A DNA stretch of 51,642 nt from Psychrobacter sp. Pi2-1 (GCF_904846645.1 NZ_CAJHBO010000020.1:1-51642), one strand, 5' to 3'; shown: positions 17,918-27,318, counted from the first letter of the stretch. Notes: generated from the sequence alone by a model not told the origin. Numbers and translations are program-made.

Positions 17918-19075
17918 ATGACCCAAGCTTCACGCCTTGACCACAGTACTCAGTCTACCATCAGCTCTGATGTTTCTAATGTTTCAGCGACTGCCGTAGT
18001 CAATGTTTCAGTCGACTTGTCACATGATAATACTATGGCATTGGCCTGTGTTGCTGACTCTGTAGTGACATTAGAGAATGAGGCGCAGCTTGATGATTTT
18101 ATGGCAGCTTATATAGAAGATACAGCAGACAAATTGCCACTGTTTGTCTTATCTGGCGGTAGCAATGTTTTATTACCTGCCGCGTTAAAAGCCATAGTAT
18201 TGCAGCCAAAGATGCGTGGTATTCATCTAACCAATCAAACCGACGATTATGTTGATATCGAAGTAATGGCTGGCGAGAACTGGCATGATTTGGTCGTACA
18301 TACGGTCAATCAAGGTTGGTATGGGTTAGAGAATCTTGCACTAATACCGGGTCTGACGGGCGCAGCACCCATACAAAATATCGGTGCATACGGCGTACAA
18401 TTAGAAGACCGCTTACAGTATGTACGCACCTATCATTTGCCGACACAAACTTGGCACCATTTGTCAGCTGCTGATTGCCAATTTGGCTATCGTGACAGTA
18501 TCTTTAAACGTACACCAAACACATGGCTTATTAGCCGTGTGGGTTTCAGATTACATACTGATTCTGCCAATATTTTAGCCAGTTATGGCGATGTACAGAC
18601 TGTGGCGCAGCGCTATGCGGAGCAACAAGGGCGTAAGCAAGCGATGCCTGCTGACGTTATGCAAGCCATTATAGATATTAGACAACAAAAGCTGCCTGAC
18701 CCAAAGCAGCTACCTAACTGTGGCAGTTTCTTTCAAAACCCTATTATCGCTCAGGAGCGGTTCACAGCGCTGCAAGCAACTTATCCAGCTATCGTTGGTT
18801 ACGCGATGCCTGATGCAATGGTAAAGGTTGCCGCAGGTTGGCTCATTGAGCAAGCAGGGTTAAAAGGCGACGGTATTGCACCTATTTTTACGCATAAACA
18901 GCAAGCATTGGTGCTGACTAACCACACGCCTCAGCAAGCTACGCAAGAGGACGTAGCCATAGCGCAGAAACATATCGCTGCTACTGTCTATGAGAAATTT
19001 GCCATTCAATTGTCACGTGAGCCAGTTTGGGTAAATGCTGATGGCTCAATTGGATATGCTGAGCATGTGGCCTAA
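17918..19075 (+). CDS. murB: UDP-N-acetylenolpyruvoylglucosamine reductase (MurB, type I)
   Basis: FAD-dependent, NADPH-using reductase that makes UDP-N-acetylmuramic acid, the second committed step of peptidoglycan synthesis. Visible motifs are the FAD-binding LSGGSNVLL, IPGLTGAAPIQNIGAYG, the YRDS motif (FGYRDSIF), and the catalytic-serine motif NCGSFFQNP. The 385-residue length exceeds the usual 340 because of a Ser/Thr/Val-rich N-terminal extension of about 35 residues, and the true start may be internal. Its 3' end overlaps the next ORF by up to 41 bases. Confidence 0.96.
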   Translation: MTQASRLDHSTQSTISSDVSNVSATAVVNVSVDLSHDNTMALACVADSVVTLENEAQLDDFMAAYIEDTADKLPLFVLSGGSNVLLPAALKAIVLQPKMRGIHLTNQTDDYVDIEVMAGENWHDLVVHTVNQGWYGLENLALIPGLTGAAPIQNIGAYGVQLEDRLQYVRTYHLPTQTWHHLSAADCQFGYRDSIFKRTPNTWLISRVGFRLHTDSANILASYGDVQTVAQRYAEQQGRKQAMPADVMQAIIDIRQQKLPDPKQLPNCGSFFQNPIIAQERFTALQATYPAIVGYAMPDAMVKVAAGWLIEQAGLKGDGIAPIFTHKQQALVLTNHTPQQATQEDVAIAQKHIAATVYEKFAIQLSREPVWVNADGSIGYAEHVA

Positions 19076-19853
19076 AAAATCATGGTCTAAGCGGCTATTA
19101 TCTAAACGATTATGGCGATATTACTTGCGGTTTTCTGAACGCATGGTGACGCTATTCCGCATTATCAATATTACTTTTATACTAGGCTCAACGTCTGTCA
19201 TTTTGGTGATTATTAGCTTATTTACTCCGCTGTTTTCGCAAGCAATCGTTTATATCTTTTCTCTACTGCCGCTACCTGATATGCCTTCTGCTGCCATGAG
19301 CTCACCGCCTACTGCCTATGTAGTCCTAGGCGGCGGTCTGACCAATGACCACAACAACCAAATTATCCTCAATCGCTATAGCCTCAATCGCGCCCGTACC
19401 GCTGCAGGCGCTTACCATGATTTACCCCTACCGATCGTACTGAGTGGCGCTGAAGCTCCATGGCTCGGTCAATGGTTGATGGAACACGGTATCGATGGAC
19501 TGATAAGTGAAAATGCCAGCATGAATACATGTGAAAACGCCCGTTTTACAGCCAAACGCATTCCGCTACGCCATGTATATCTGATTACTGATAGCTATCA
19601 TATGGCGCGTGCACGCAGACAGTTTGCCTTAAATGGCATCAATAGCACACCACTCCCTGCGCCACTGCCAGTAAGACGCGACTGGATGAAACCTGCCCAC
19701 AACTTAAGTCACTCACGGCGCGCTGTCTATGAGGTCGCAGCCTACCTGCGCGATGTGATACGTCCCCAGATGGACTGTCGCCATGCCAATGATGTGACTT
19801 CACAGCAGCTATTGACCCCAAGAGGCACCGCCACAAAAAACTCTGACGAATAA
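19035..19853 (+). CDS. DUF218 (YdcF/SanA/ElyC-like) membrane protein
   Basis: Probably an inner-membrane protein with a periplasmic DUF218 domain. It has a hydrophobic segment around residues 38-80 (two possible membrane helices), then the DUF218 core: YVVLGGG, NRYSLNRARTAAG, PIVLSGAE, ENASMNTCENA, and VYLITDSYHMARA. Relatives include ElyC and SanA, linked to envelope integrity and peptidoglycan precursor metabolism, which fits its overlap with murB. The longest reading starts at 19035, inside murB in another frame; ATGs at 19056, 19065 and 19143 are also possible. Reaction unknown. Confidence 0.82.
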   Translation: MLMAQLDMLSMWPKKSWSKRLLSKRLWRYYLRFSERMVTLFRIINITFILGSTSVILVIISLFTPLFSQAIVYIFSLLPLPDMPSAAMSSPPTAYVVLGGGLTNDHNNQIILNRYSLNRARTAAGAYHDLPLPIVLSGAEAPWLGQWLMEHGIDGLISENASMNTCENARFTAKRIPLRHVYLITDSYHMARARRQFALNGINSTPLPAPLPVRRDWMKPAHNLSHSRRAVYEVAAYLRDVIRPQMDCRHANDVTSQQLLTPRGTATKNSDE

Positions 19854-19968
19854 ACGTTAAAGACATATACGGTACCATTGAGAGACGCATTCTAAATGCT
19901 ACCGATCATCCACTACATTTGTGATGGGTGTATAATGATAAGAGACACTGCTATTTAAGAGATTTGCC

Positions 19969-20229
19969 ATGCTCAGTATATTTTTATTAATTCCATTAAG
20001 TCTCATGCTGTTTGTGGTTGCTATTTGGGCAGTGCGTTATGCGGTCAAGTCAAATCAATTCGAAGATCTGGACAATGCATCACAGCGTATTATATTGGAT
20101 GACCGTCAAGAACGCCGCCAAACCATGCAGGCTCATGAACGCTCAGCACCTACCCAGCAAAAAGATGAAACAGTGGCAACTGATGGAAAAAACGATAATT
20201 CTGAGATAAATAAAAACTCAGAAATCTAA
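19969..20229 (+). CDS. ccoS: cbb3-type cytochrome oxidase assembly protein CcoS
   Basis: Small single-span membrane protein (86 residues) needed to mature the cbb3 terminal oxidase. The signature is clear: residues 3-21 are hydrophobic, then WAVRYAVKSNQFEDLD, with the invariant NQF/GQF-DDLD-like motif, and RIILDD. The tail from residue 45 is polar and low-complexity, longer than most CcoS. The usual ccoNOPQ and ccoGHI genes are not in the window. It lies 98 bases before a TauE/SafE-like gene, an association seen in other proteobacteria. Confidence 0.9.
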   Translation: MLSIFLLIPLSLMLFVVAIWAVRYAVKSNQFEDLDNASQRIILDDRQERRQTMQAHERSAPTQQKDETVATDGKNDNSEINKNSEI

Positions 20230-20327
20230 TCTTATCTACCTTATAAATGCGTAATTTATTGGTACCGTTTTATTAACCAGTTCAGCACTAGCAAGTTCGC
20301 CCTTTACTATTCTTAGGAGACGCATTC

Positions 20328-21215
20328 ATGACCATCGCTTTACTTGTGGCGGCATTACTAATGGGATTCTTTGGTTCACCGCATTGCTTAGGCATGTGTG
20401 GCGGTCTTGTGACCGCATTTGGTCTGTCTATGAAAGATGTTAGCCCCGCCAAACGCCGTGCTTTGGTGGCCACGTATCATTTTGGGCGTTTAACGAGTTA
20501 CGCATTACTGGGTTTAATCGCAGGGCTTATCGGTATTACTGTATTAAAGCCATTGATGATGGGTAATAGTACACCGCGTATTTTATTAGGATTGGTACTG
20601 GTATTCGTCGGTGTAACGATGCTTGGTGCACCGTTTTTGACTAAGCTCGAACGTTTTGGTATGCGCTTTTGGCAGCATCTTAGCCCATTGCGTCAAAAGG
20701 TATTTCCACTTAATACTTTTCCGCGCGCATTAACAGCAGGGTTGCTTTGGGGCTTTTTGCCTTGTGGTTTGGTATATGGCGCCCTACTAATTGCGGTCGT
20801 TGCTCATAATCCATTAAGCGGTGCTGCGTTGATGTTTGTCTTTGGTCTAGGAACCATACCGATGTTGGTTGCGACGCACGAAACGGTCGGTTGGCTACGT
20901 GATAAGATCGGACGTTTTCGCTTAAGGCAGTTAAATGGTGCGGTTATGGTCATATCAGGGTTGGCAGTAGCAGTCGTGCCGATGGTCATGGCAAATATGC
21001 ATGGCGGCCATGGTGAGATGAATCATGGTAGCCATACTGCTATGATGTCTGATATGGACTCTCACGACATGAGCCAAATGAATCATGATACGGATATGGC
21101 AGCAGACATGGATCACAACATGCAGGATATGGATCATAGTATGAATGACATGAGTGATGAATCAGTGGACATGAATCACCATGAGCATACTGAAATGATG
21201 GAACACGCTCAATAA
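20328..21215 (+). CDS. TauE/SafE-like (UreH/DsbD-type) membrane protein with His/Met-rich tail
   Basis: A polytopic membrane protein of 295 residues with about six predicted helices. The first helix ends with FFGSPHCLGMCGG, holding the conserved Cys/His motif of the UreH/DsbD_2-type group; FLPCGLVYGAL is the second repeat motif. Residues 221-295 form a hydrophilic tail with 12 His and 17 Met in 75 residues, plus many Asp, very likely a metal (copper?) binding segment. The neighbour ccoS and family context suggest a role in metal supply for, or assembly of, cbb3 oxidase. That is inference; a metal exporter is an alternative. Confidence 0.82.
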   Translation: MTIALLVAALLMGFFGSPHCLGMCGGLVTAFGLSMKDVSPAKRRALVATYHFGRLTSYALLGLIAGLIGITVLKPLMMGNSTPRILLGLVLVFVGVTMLGAPFLTKLERFGMRFWQHLSPLRQKVFPLNTFPRALTAGLLWGFLPCGLVYGALLIAVVAHNPLSGAALMFVFGLGTIPMLVATHETVGWLRDKIGRFRLRQLNGAVMVISGLAVAVVPMVMANMHGGHGEMNHGSHTAMMSDMDSHDMSQMNHDTDMAADMDHNMQDMDHSMNDMSDESVDMNHHEHTEMMEHAQ

Positions 21216-21252
21216 AGTTATCGGTAACAGATACTATTAACACTTAGCATAT

Positions 21253-21297
21253 AAAAAAGCCCTCAATACCATGTTTGATATTGAGGGCTTTTATTTT
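21253..21297 (+). terminator. Bidirectional terminator between the SafE-like gene and the DEAD helicase
   Basis: AAAAGCCCTCAATA pairs with TATTGAGGGCTTTT around a 10-base loop, with A- and T-rich flanks suited to both convergent genes. Confidence 0.92.
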
Positions 21298-21322
21298 TTG
21301 AATAATGCTCAGTTTATAGCAA

Positions 21323-22477
21323 TTATTCCTGCCATTGCTCAAGCGTAAACTTGGTTTCTAAATGCTTCTCTAATGCCGGTATATTAAAAGCATCATCCTC
21401 ACTCACAAAGCTGATACTAATACCTGTCTGGCCCGCACGGCCCGTACGACCAATGCGATGCACATAATCATCTGGCTGATCAGGCAAAGTAAAGTTAACC
21501 ACATGACTGATATCATCGACATGGATACCGCGCCCTGCTACATCTGTCGCCACCAAGATAGACGCGTGACCATCTTTGAAACGCTGTAAGTATTTCTCAC
21601 GTTTTTGCTGAATGACATCGCCCGAGAGCATCACGATATTATGCGCTTGACGCAGTTTGTGATACAGACGCTTTACTTGGTCTTTACGATTGGCAAAGAC
21701 GATGACCTTCTCTACTGCTTCATCACTGATAATACGCTGCAAGGCGTCTAGCTTTTGATCTTCTGTCAGCAAATAAAAATGCTGATCTACTAACTCGCTG
21801 GTCTTGTGTTCAGGCTCAATTTCAACAAACTGAGGCTCATGTAACCAACGATAGGCCAAATTCATCACATCTTGGTTAAAGGTTGCAGAAAACAGCAAGC
21901 TTTGACGATCAGTATTGGCAGGCATTCGACCAACTAGGCGCTTGATATCAGGAATGAACCCCATATCTAACATGCGATCGGCTTCATCAAGTACCAGTAC
22001 CTCTACTCTATCTAGATACACCATGCCTTTATTAGCAAGATCAATTAGACGGCCAGGCGTCGCTACCAAGATATCAACGTATTGACGTTCCAGCTCGTGC
22101 TGCTGAGTTTCATAGTTAGTACCGCCCATAATACAGACGCTATGTAGCGAGGTATATTTGGTTAATGCAATGCAGTCATCAAATATTTGCTGAGCCAGTT
22201 CGCGAGTTGGTGCCATGACCACAGCACGCGGCTCACCAAGATAGCGCTCTTCGTCATTGGTAAATGGGCGCTTAAGCAAGGCTTCCATAATAGTCAGTAG
22301 AAAGGTCGCTGTTTTCCCTGTGCCCGTTTGTGCTTGTCCAATAGCATCTTGATGTGCCAATGTATGCGGTAGTATCTTTGCTTGAATGGGCGTCAATTCA
22401 GTAAAGCCTAGATCACTTACTGCACGCAGAGTCGCTGTTGAAAGTGGCAAATCAGTAAACGTTGTAAAATTGCTCAA
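21323..22477 (-). CDS. rhlB: DEAD-box ATP-dependent RNA helicase, RhlB-like
   Basis: Unwinds short RNA duplexes using ATP. The 384-residue protein has the Q motif region (FTELTPIQ), Walker A AQTGTGKT (49-56), PTRELA, TPGRL, the DEAD box in VLVLDEADRM, SATF, and motif VI HRIGRTGRAG. It lacks the long basic C-terminal tail of RhlE or DeaD, leaving a core-only RhlB-like enzyme. RhlB commonly works in the RNA degradosome with RNase E; whether this one does cannot be seen. It lies downstream of a cold-shock gene on the same strand, separated by a terminator. Confidence 0.88.
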   Translation of the reverse strand: MSNFTTFTDLPLSTATLRAVSDLGFTELTPIQAKILPHTLAHQDAIGQAQTGTGKTATFLLTIMEALLKRPFTNDEERYLGEPRAVVMAPTRELAQQIFDDCIALTKYTSLHSVCIMGGTNYETQQHELERQYVDILVATPGRLIDLANKGMVYLDRVEVLVLDEADRMLDMGFIPDIKRLVGRMPANTDRQSLLFSATFNQDVMNLAYRWLHEPQFVEIEPEHKTSELVDQHFYLLTEDQKLDALQRIISDEAVEKVIVFANRKDQVKRLYHKLRQAHNIVMLSGDVIQQKREKYLQRFKDGHASILVATDVAGRGIHVDDISHVVNFTLPDQPDDYVHRIGRTGRAGQTGISISFVSEDDAFNIPALEKHLETKFTLEQWQE

Positions 22478-22632
22478 AAAAATATCCTTTTAAATGAATT
22501 GCTCGTATTTTATTAATTATACATAGGCTCACAATGAACCTTTATAGTGTCAAATGTAGCGTTTAAACCGTAATCAGTAAAAGTAGCCTTATCGAGTCTG
22601 CGGAAAACCATCAGCCATATAGGCACAAAAAA

Positions 22633-22706
22633 AGCCAAGCCCAAATCCAATCCTACCAAATATGCTGCAGTTCACTCAACATAGGTAAGATAAGATGGGC
22701 TTGACT
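22633..22706 (-). terminator. Terminator after the cold-shock gene
   Basis: On the minus strand AGTCAAGCCCA (22706-22696) can pair with TGGGCTTGGCT (22643-22633) with one G-U pair, followed by a run of seven T. The loop is long (about 52 bases) but contains a further TACC/GGTA pairing. Confidence 0.65.
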
Positions 22707-22767
22707 CAGTAGTATATCAGTAGTTTGTACAGACATTATAACTAAACCGCTTTAATGCCTGAGTAAA

Positions 22768-22983
22768 TTACTCTTCTATCTTTCTGACTTCTTCAGCTTG
22801 CAGACCTTTGTCACCTTCTACTACGCTGAACTCAACTTTTTCGCCATCCTTTAGAGAACGATAGCCATCACCCTGAATCGCGCGGAAATGGACAAAAATA
22901 TCTTCTCCGCTGTCACGTTGAATGAAACCAAAGCCTTTTGAGTCATTAAACCACTTAACGATACCTTGCTCACGAGCTGACAT
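22768..22983 (-). CDS. Cold-shock domain protein (CspA family)
   Basis: Single-stranded nucleic-acid binding protein of 71 residues, an RNA chaperone active after cold shift. It has RNP1 KGFGFI (16-21) and RNP2 DIFVHF (28-33) on the five-stranded OB fold, beginning [20 protein letters not shown] lies a few bases before the ATG. The gene has 446 bases of AT-rich sequence upstream, consistent with the long structured leaders typical of cold-inducible csp genes. Which paralogue it is cannot be decided, so no symbol is given. Confidence 0.95.
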   Translation of the reverse strand: MSAREQGIVKWFNDSKGFGFIQRDSGEDIFVHFRAIQGDGYRSLKDGEKVEFSVVEGDKGLQAEEVRKIEE

Positions 22984-23429
22984 AATATTACTTCCTAAAA
23001 AAGTCCGCTTAGCCCTAGCTTCCTTTGCGACATTGCATATAAACAGGGTCTAAGATTATGAAATCAAAAATTAAGAGTATTACTACTCTACTTACCATCG
23101 TCTATGTAGTTCTTGAATTACATACATAGTGTTTCCATAACGAATTCGCCAAACGCACTTATCGTCATGAAATTTGATGATAGCAACAAACTTGCAATAT
23201 TTATTGCATAAAAAATATCATAGCACGGGTTTTTAGCAACATAAAGACTTTTAATATGCTTTTTGATATCTAAATAATTTTTTTAGACAAATTTTTATAA
23301 CCTAGCTATCAAGCTGTTATGATAAAGAGCAAAATGCGTTGAAGCCATTTTAGCTTAACGCCGCGCACCTTAGATTATTCTTATAATATAATAAATTATT
23401 AACATCGCTCAATAGTTACCGAGACCATT
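22984..23429. other. Divergent AT-rich region between the cold-shock gene and aroQ
   Basis: 446 bases without a credible ORF. It contains GCAATA-TT-TATTGC, an almost perfect palindrome, near 23190-23205, and CTATGTA...TACATAG near 23101-23128 in the probable cold-shock leader. A TATAAT at 23382-23387 may be the aroQ -10 box, but I found no matching -35. The minus-strand leader probably carries cold-shock regulation. Confidence 0.45.
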
Positions 23430-23963
23430 ATGACCTCTACTCCATCAAAAACAGCCGAACAATCGACTAACGAAAATTCAAATCAAATACTGACTCATAA
23501 ATTACTACTGGTAAATGGGGTAAATTTGAATTTATTAGGCAAGCGAGAACCGCACATTTATGGTCATACAACACTTGCTGATATAGAAAAGCAACTAGTT
23601 GAGCACGCGGCTCACCACGGTGTAGAGTTAATATGTATACAGTCCAACCATGAGGGTAAGCTAGTAGATGATATTCAGCATCATGGATTATTAGCGGACA
23701 AACCTGCCCAAGTCGATGCTATCATCATCAATCCGGCTGCCTTTACACATACTTCAGTGGCTCTACGCGACGCGCTGTTGGCCACCCAAAAACCATTTAT
23801 AGAAGTACATTTATCCAATGTGCATGCCCGTGAGCCTTTCCGTCATCATTCATATTTAAGTGACATTGCGGTCGGTGTCATTTGCGGTTTGGGACAATTA
23901 GGCTATCAAATGGCGCTTGATTACTGGTTGAGCAATATGTATGCAGTTGACACAAGCAAATGA
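23430..23963 (+). CDS. aroQ: Type II 3-dehydroquinate dehydratase
   Basis: Dehydrates 3-dehydroquinate to 3-dehydroshikimate in the shikimate pathway. The core starts near residue 23 with [21 protein letters not shown], where Tyr44 is the catalytic tyrosine. It also has [16 protein letters not shown] with the catalytic histidine, and [15 protein letters not shown]. At 177 residues it is about 25 longer than usual because of a polar N-terminal extension (residues 1-22). No ATG occurs closer to the core, so the extension is probably real. The accB and accC genes that often follow aroQ in relatives are absent here. Confidence 0.95.
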   Translation: MTSTPSKTAEQSTNENSNQILTHKLLLVNGVNLNLLGKREPHIYGHTTLADIEKQLVEHAAHHGVELICIQSNHEGKLVDDIQHHGLLADKPAQVDAIIINPAAFTHTSVALRDALLATQKPFIEVHLSNVHAREPFRHHSYLSDIAVGVICGLGQLGYQMALDYWLSNMYAVDTSK

Positions 23964-24085
23964 TATGACTGTGCTTACTTTTTATAAATGATTACTCGCG
24001 TCTTCACACATTAGTCAAACAGTAATCTTGCAAGTAAAATAATAGAATTACGACTGAGTAAACAACCCATTATACGGTGACATGA

Positions 24086-25387
24086 ATGGCAAAATCGTCC
24101 GGAAAACGCTTTATGAAACTCGCTGGCATGACAGCGAGTATTGCTGGCAAAGCCGCCAAAAACTCATTTAAGCATCTCTCAAGTGACGAAGAAAAACGTC
24201 TGCAGGCTCGCTCAGATCTGATGCAAGACGTGGGCGTTCAAATTGCCGAGACGTTAGGTGAGATGAAAGGTGCAGTGATGAAAGTCGGACAGATTGCTTC
24301 ACAATATAAGGATGTGTTCCCGCCTGAGGTTGCGTCAGCACTTGAAAAGCTACAGAAAGATGCGCCGCCAATGCCATATGCGCAGATACAAGCCCAAGTT
24401 GAACGCGAACTGAAAGCGCCGATCTTAGAATTATTCAGCGAGTTTGAAGAGACACCTTTTGCCGCAGCATCTATTGGACAAGTGCATAAAGCGACGTTGC
24501 CATCGGGTCAAAAAGTAGTGGTCAAAGTTCAGTATCCTGATGTCGATGAAAACTGCGATAGCGATCTCAAACAAGTACGTATGGCATTAAAAATCGCTGG
24601 CGTGCTCAATATGAGTAAGCAACTACAAGAGCAGCTTTTTAATGAGATTCGTCAGAGCTTGCATGATGAATTGGACTATGTCAAAGAAGCTCATAATTTA
24701 CGTGTGTTTGGTGCTTTTCATGCAGAAGATGAAGGGCTTATTATTCCCAAAGTGATTAGCAGCCATTCTTCTAGACGGATTTTAACGTTGACCGAAGAGA
24801 TGGGAGAGACATTGACTGTCGCCGCGACATGGGACAATGGCGTCAAACAAAAAATAGCAGAGCGTCTGTTTCATTTTACCGCAGGGCAGCTGTTTGGCTT
24901 ATACCGTATGCACTGCGACCCTCATCCAGGTAACTTTGCGTTCCGTCATGACGGTAGCGTCGTGGCATATGATTTTGGTGGCATCCGCAGCTATAGCGAT
25001 AGCGAAGTGCAGCTATTCAAACGCTTTGTCAAACATGCGCTAAGAGGTGACGTCACTGCACTTGAGCAAGATTTGATTGCCCTAGATATTCGCCGCGAAG
25101 ATGATAAGAACATCCCTGGTGAGTTTTATGAAAAGTGGCTATCGATTGGGCTTAAACCTTTATCCATTAGCCCCTATCAAGAAGGTGAATTTGATTTCGG
25201 TAGTAGCCAAGTACATCACGAGGCCATTGCCCAGATGCGTACGTCTTTAAAGTACTTTGGTCAGTTTCAACCCTCAGCCACCACTATGATGCTAGACCGT
25301 ACTGTATCAGGACAATACTGGAATTTGGTCAATCTAGGCGTCGAGATCGACCTGTCACCACTGGTTGACGAATACATCGATGCGTAG
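24086..25387 (+). CDS. ABC1/AarF-family (COQ8/UbiB-like) atypical kinase
   Basis: A 433-residue protein kinase-like fold of the ABC1 family, whose members support ubiquinone synthesis (UbiB, COQ8) or lipid homeostasis. The family-specific KVGQ motif is at 66-69. A nucleotide-loop AAASIGQVH replaces the usual glycine-rich loop, followed by VVVKVQYP with the catalytic lysine, the HCDPHPGNF catalytic loop and the DFGG metal motif. It has no C-terminal membrane helices, unlike UbiB, so it resembles the shorter soluble bacterial group. No ubiquinone genes are adjacent. Confidence 0.9.
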   Translation: MAKSSGKRFMKLAGMTASIAGKAAKNSFKHLSSDEEKRLQARSDLMQDVGVQIAETLGEMKGAVMKVGQIASQYKDVFPPEVASALEKLQKDAPPMPYAQIQAQVERELKAPILELFSEFEETPFAAASIGQVHKATLPSGQKVVVKVQYPDVDENCDSDLKQVRMALKIAGVLNMSKQLQEQLFNEIRQSLHDELDYVKEAHNLRVFGAFHAEDEGLIIPKVISSHSSRRILTLTEEMGETLTVAATWDNGVKQKIAERLFHFTAGQLFGLYRMHCDPHPGNFAFRHDGSVVAYDFGGIRSYSDSEVQLFKRFVKHALRGDVTALEQDLIALDIRREDDKNIPGEFYEKWLSIGLKPLSISPYQEGEFDFGSSQVHHEAIAQMRTSLKYFGQFQPSATTMMLDRTVSGQYWNLVNLGVEIDLSPLVDEYIDA

Positions 25388-25420
25388 TAGGTATGTTGAC
25401 TGTCAGGATTAAACCTATCT

Positions 25421-26251
25421 CTAGATATGTAGCGCGTGTCCACAACGATCGCAAAAGTCTGCCCCTACTGCATGGCCGAACTTACCACAGTTTGGACAAG
25501 TCACTGGGTTCAACTGTGGACGCATATTACGTGCTAACTCTGACGTAAAAATACCTGTTGGTACCGCAATAATCGAATAACCCGTGATCATGACCATGGT
25601 TGCAATTGCTTGGCCGAGCGGTGTTTTCGGTGACATATCACCATAGCCAACCGTCGTCATCGTGACAACTGCCCAGTAGATAGACAATGGAATACTGGTA
25701 AATCCATTCTCTGGCCCTTCTACGACATAAATAATTGAACCAAAGATAGTTACTAACAATACAAGCGATAGGAAGAAAACTGTAATTTTCTGCTGACTGG
25801 TTTTTAATGCAGACGCCAAAAACCCAGCCTGTTGCATATAGGCCTTGAGCTTAAGAACGCGGAACACGCGTAAAATACGTAATACCCGTATCACGAGTAG
25901 ATACTGTACGCCTACAAACATTAGGCTCAAATAACTTGGCAATACAGACAGTAAGTCTACTATTCCAAAGAAACTAAAAGCATAGCGTAAGCGGTTGGGT
26001 GCTGAAAACAGCCTTAACGCATACTCAATGGTAAACAAGATGGTAAAAAACCACTCTGCATAAAAGAACAACGTGCCATACTGCAAACGCATATATAGCA
26101 CACTATCAAGCATGACGACGGCCACACTGGCTAAAATTGCGATCAGCAATACAATATCAAAGAGCTTACCCAGACGAGTATCTGTGCCTTCAATAATGAT
26201 ATGCGTACGGTTACGCAAGTGTGTAAGAGCTTCGGCGGTTGGTTGCTTCAT
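25421..26251 (-). CDS. Voltage-gated potassium channel with C-terminal zinc ribbon
   Basis: A 276-residue ion transporter with six membrane helices. The S4 voltage-sensor helix has arginines every third residue (RVLRILRVFRVLK, 122-134), and the pore has the K+ selectivity filter TVGYGD (200-205). The C-terminal 27 residues form a zinc ribbon with two CxxC pairs (CPNC and CDRC), which may bind zinc or act as a regulatory or assembly module in the cytoplasm. No RCK domain is present. It lies convergent to the ABC1 gene, 33 bases apart. Inward or outward gating cannot be told from sequence. Confidence 0.92.
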   Translation of the reverse strand: MKQPTAEALTHLRNRTHIIIEGTDTRLGKLFDIVLLIAILASVAVVMLDSVLYMRLQYGTLFFYAEWFFTILFTIEYALRLFSAPNRLRYAFSFFGIVDLLSVLPSYLSLMFVGVQYLLVIRVLRILRVFRVLKLKAYMQQAGFLASALKTSQQKITVFFLSLVLLVTIFGSIIYVVEGPENGFTSIPLSIYWAVVTMTTVGYGDMSPKTPLGQAIATMVMITGYSIIAVPTGIFTSELARNMRPQLNPVTCPNCGKFGHAVGADFCDRCGHALHI

Positions 26252-26568
26252 AGAATCAGTACTTTATAAAATCAATGGCTTGATAGCACGCAATGACTTA
26301 AAATGTGATGGATAAGGGCAAGTTGGTCAAAATAGCTAAAACTGGTTTATAATATCGCTCACCTATCACAGTGAATACAATCTATAAGTTGCCACAGTGT
26401 AGCAAAAAAGCACTCTCAACAACATACAAATCGTTAACGTGTCAGTAGCGCTACTACCTTAAATAGACAAAGTAATGATAGTATAAAATCAGACAATCAG
26501 ATATCGAAGGTTGTTGTTAATCACTTTTTTTACCCATAAAAATAGTACGTAGAACTTAAGGATGTTAT
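26252..26568. other. Divergent intergenic region between the channel gene and yebC
   Basis: 317 bases without an ORF. AGTAGCGCTACT at 26444-26455 is a perfect 12-base palindrome about 115 bases before yebC and may be an operator. A TATAAT near 26350 could be a -10 box, but the best upstream -35 (TTGGTC) is at a poor 19-base spacing. Confidence 0.45.
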
Positions 26569-27318
26569 ATGGCAGGCCATTCAAAATGGGCAAATATTAA
26601 ACACCGTAAAGCCCGTCAGGATGCAGTAAGGGGTAAGATATTTACCAAGATTATTCGTGAAATCGTTTCAGCTGCCAAACAAGGCGATCCCGATCCTGAC
26701 AAAAACCCACGCTTACGTGCCGTTATCGAAAAAGCCCTATCCGTCAATATGACGCGCGACACGATTAATCGTGCTGTCGACCGTGGTACAGGCGGCGGTG
26801 ATAATGAGAATATGGAAGAAGTCAGTTACGAAGGCTACGGTGTTGGTGGTGTGGCCGTATTGGTCGAAACCATGACAGATAACCTTAACCGTACGGTCAG
26901 CGAAGTACGTCATGCTTTTACCAAGAATGATGGTAATCTTGGCACATCAGGCTCAGTGGCGTATCTATTCACCAAACGTGGCGAAATCACTTTTAACGAT
27001 GTCAGCTTAGAAGATGAAGTCATGCTCGTTGCACTAGATGCGGGCGCCGTTGATATCGAAAATGATGGCGAAAGCTTACTCGTTATCACTGAATGGGAAA
27101 GCTTCGGTCAAGTCCAAGATGCCCTTAATGCGGCCGGTCTTATTTCTGACAACGCCGAGGTCACTATGTCACCATCTACCACGGCTGAGATCGACAATGT
27201 CGATGATGCTGAAAAGATCATGAAGATGATTGATATGTTAGAAGATGCTGATGATGTGCAAGAGGTTTATACTAACGTGAATTTCTCTGCTGACGTCATG
27301 GCTCAGCTTGAAGCATAA
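26569..27318 (+). CDS. yebC: YebC/PmpR/TACO1-family protein
   Basis: A 249-residue cytoplasmic protein of the YebC family, described as DNA-binding regulators and, more recently, as factors that relieve ribosome stalling. The N-terminus [18 protein letters not shown], the [10 protein letters not shown] segment, and GTGGGD...EEVSYEGYG are diagnostic. The C-terminal acidic half ([26 protein letters not shown]) is complete. The ruvC gene, which often follows in gammaproteobacteria, is absent. Instead a strong bidirectional terminator and ogt follow. AAGGATG lies before the ATG. Confidence 0.96.
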   Translation: MAGHSKWANIKHRKARQDAVRGKIFTKIIREIVSAAKQGDPDPDKNPRLRAVIEKALSVNMTRDTINRAVDRGTGGGDNENMEEVSYEGYGVGGVAVLVETMTDNLNRTVSEVRHAFTKNDGNLGTSGSVAYLFTKRGEITFNDVSLEDEVMLVALDAGAVDIENDGESLLVITEWESFGQVQDALNAAGLISDNAEVTMSPSTTAEIDNVDDAEKIMKMIDMLEDADDVQEVYTNVNFSADVMAQLEA

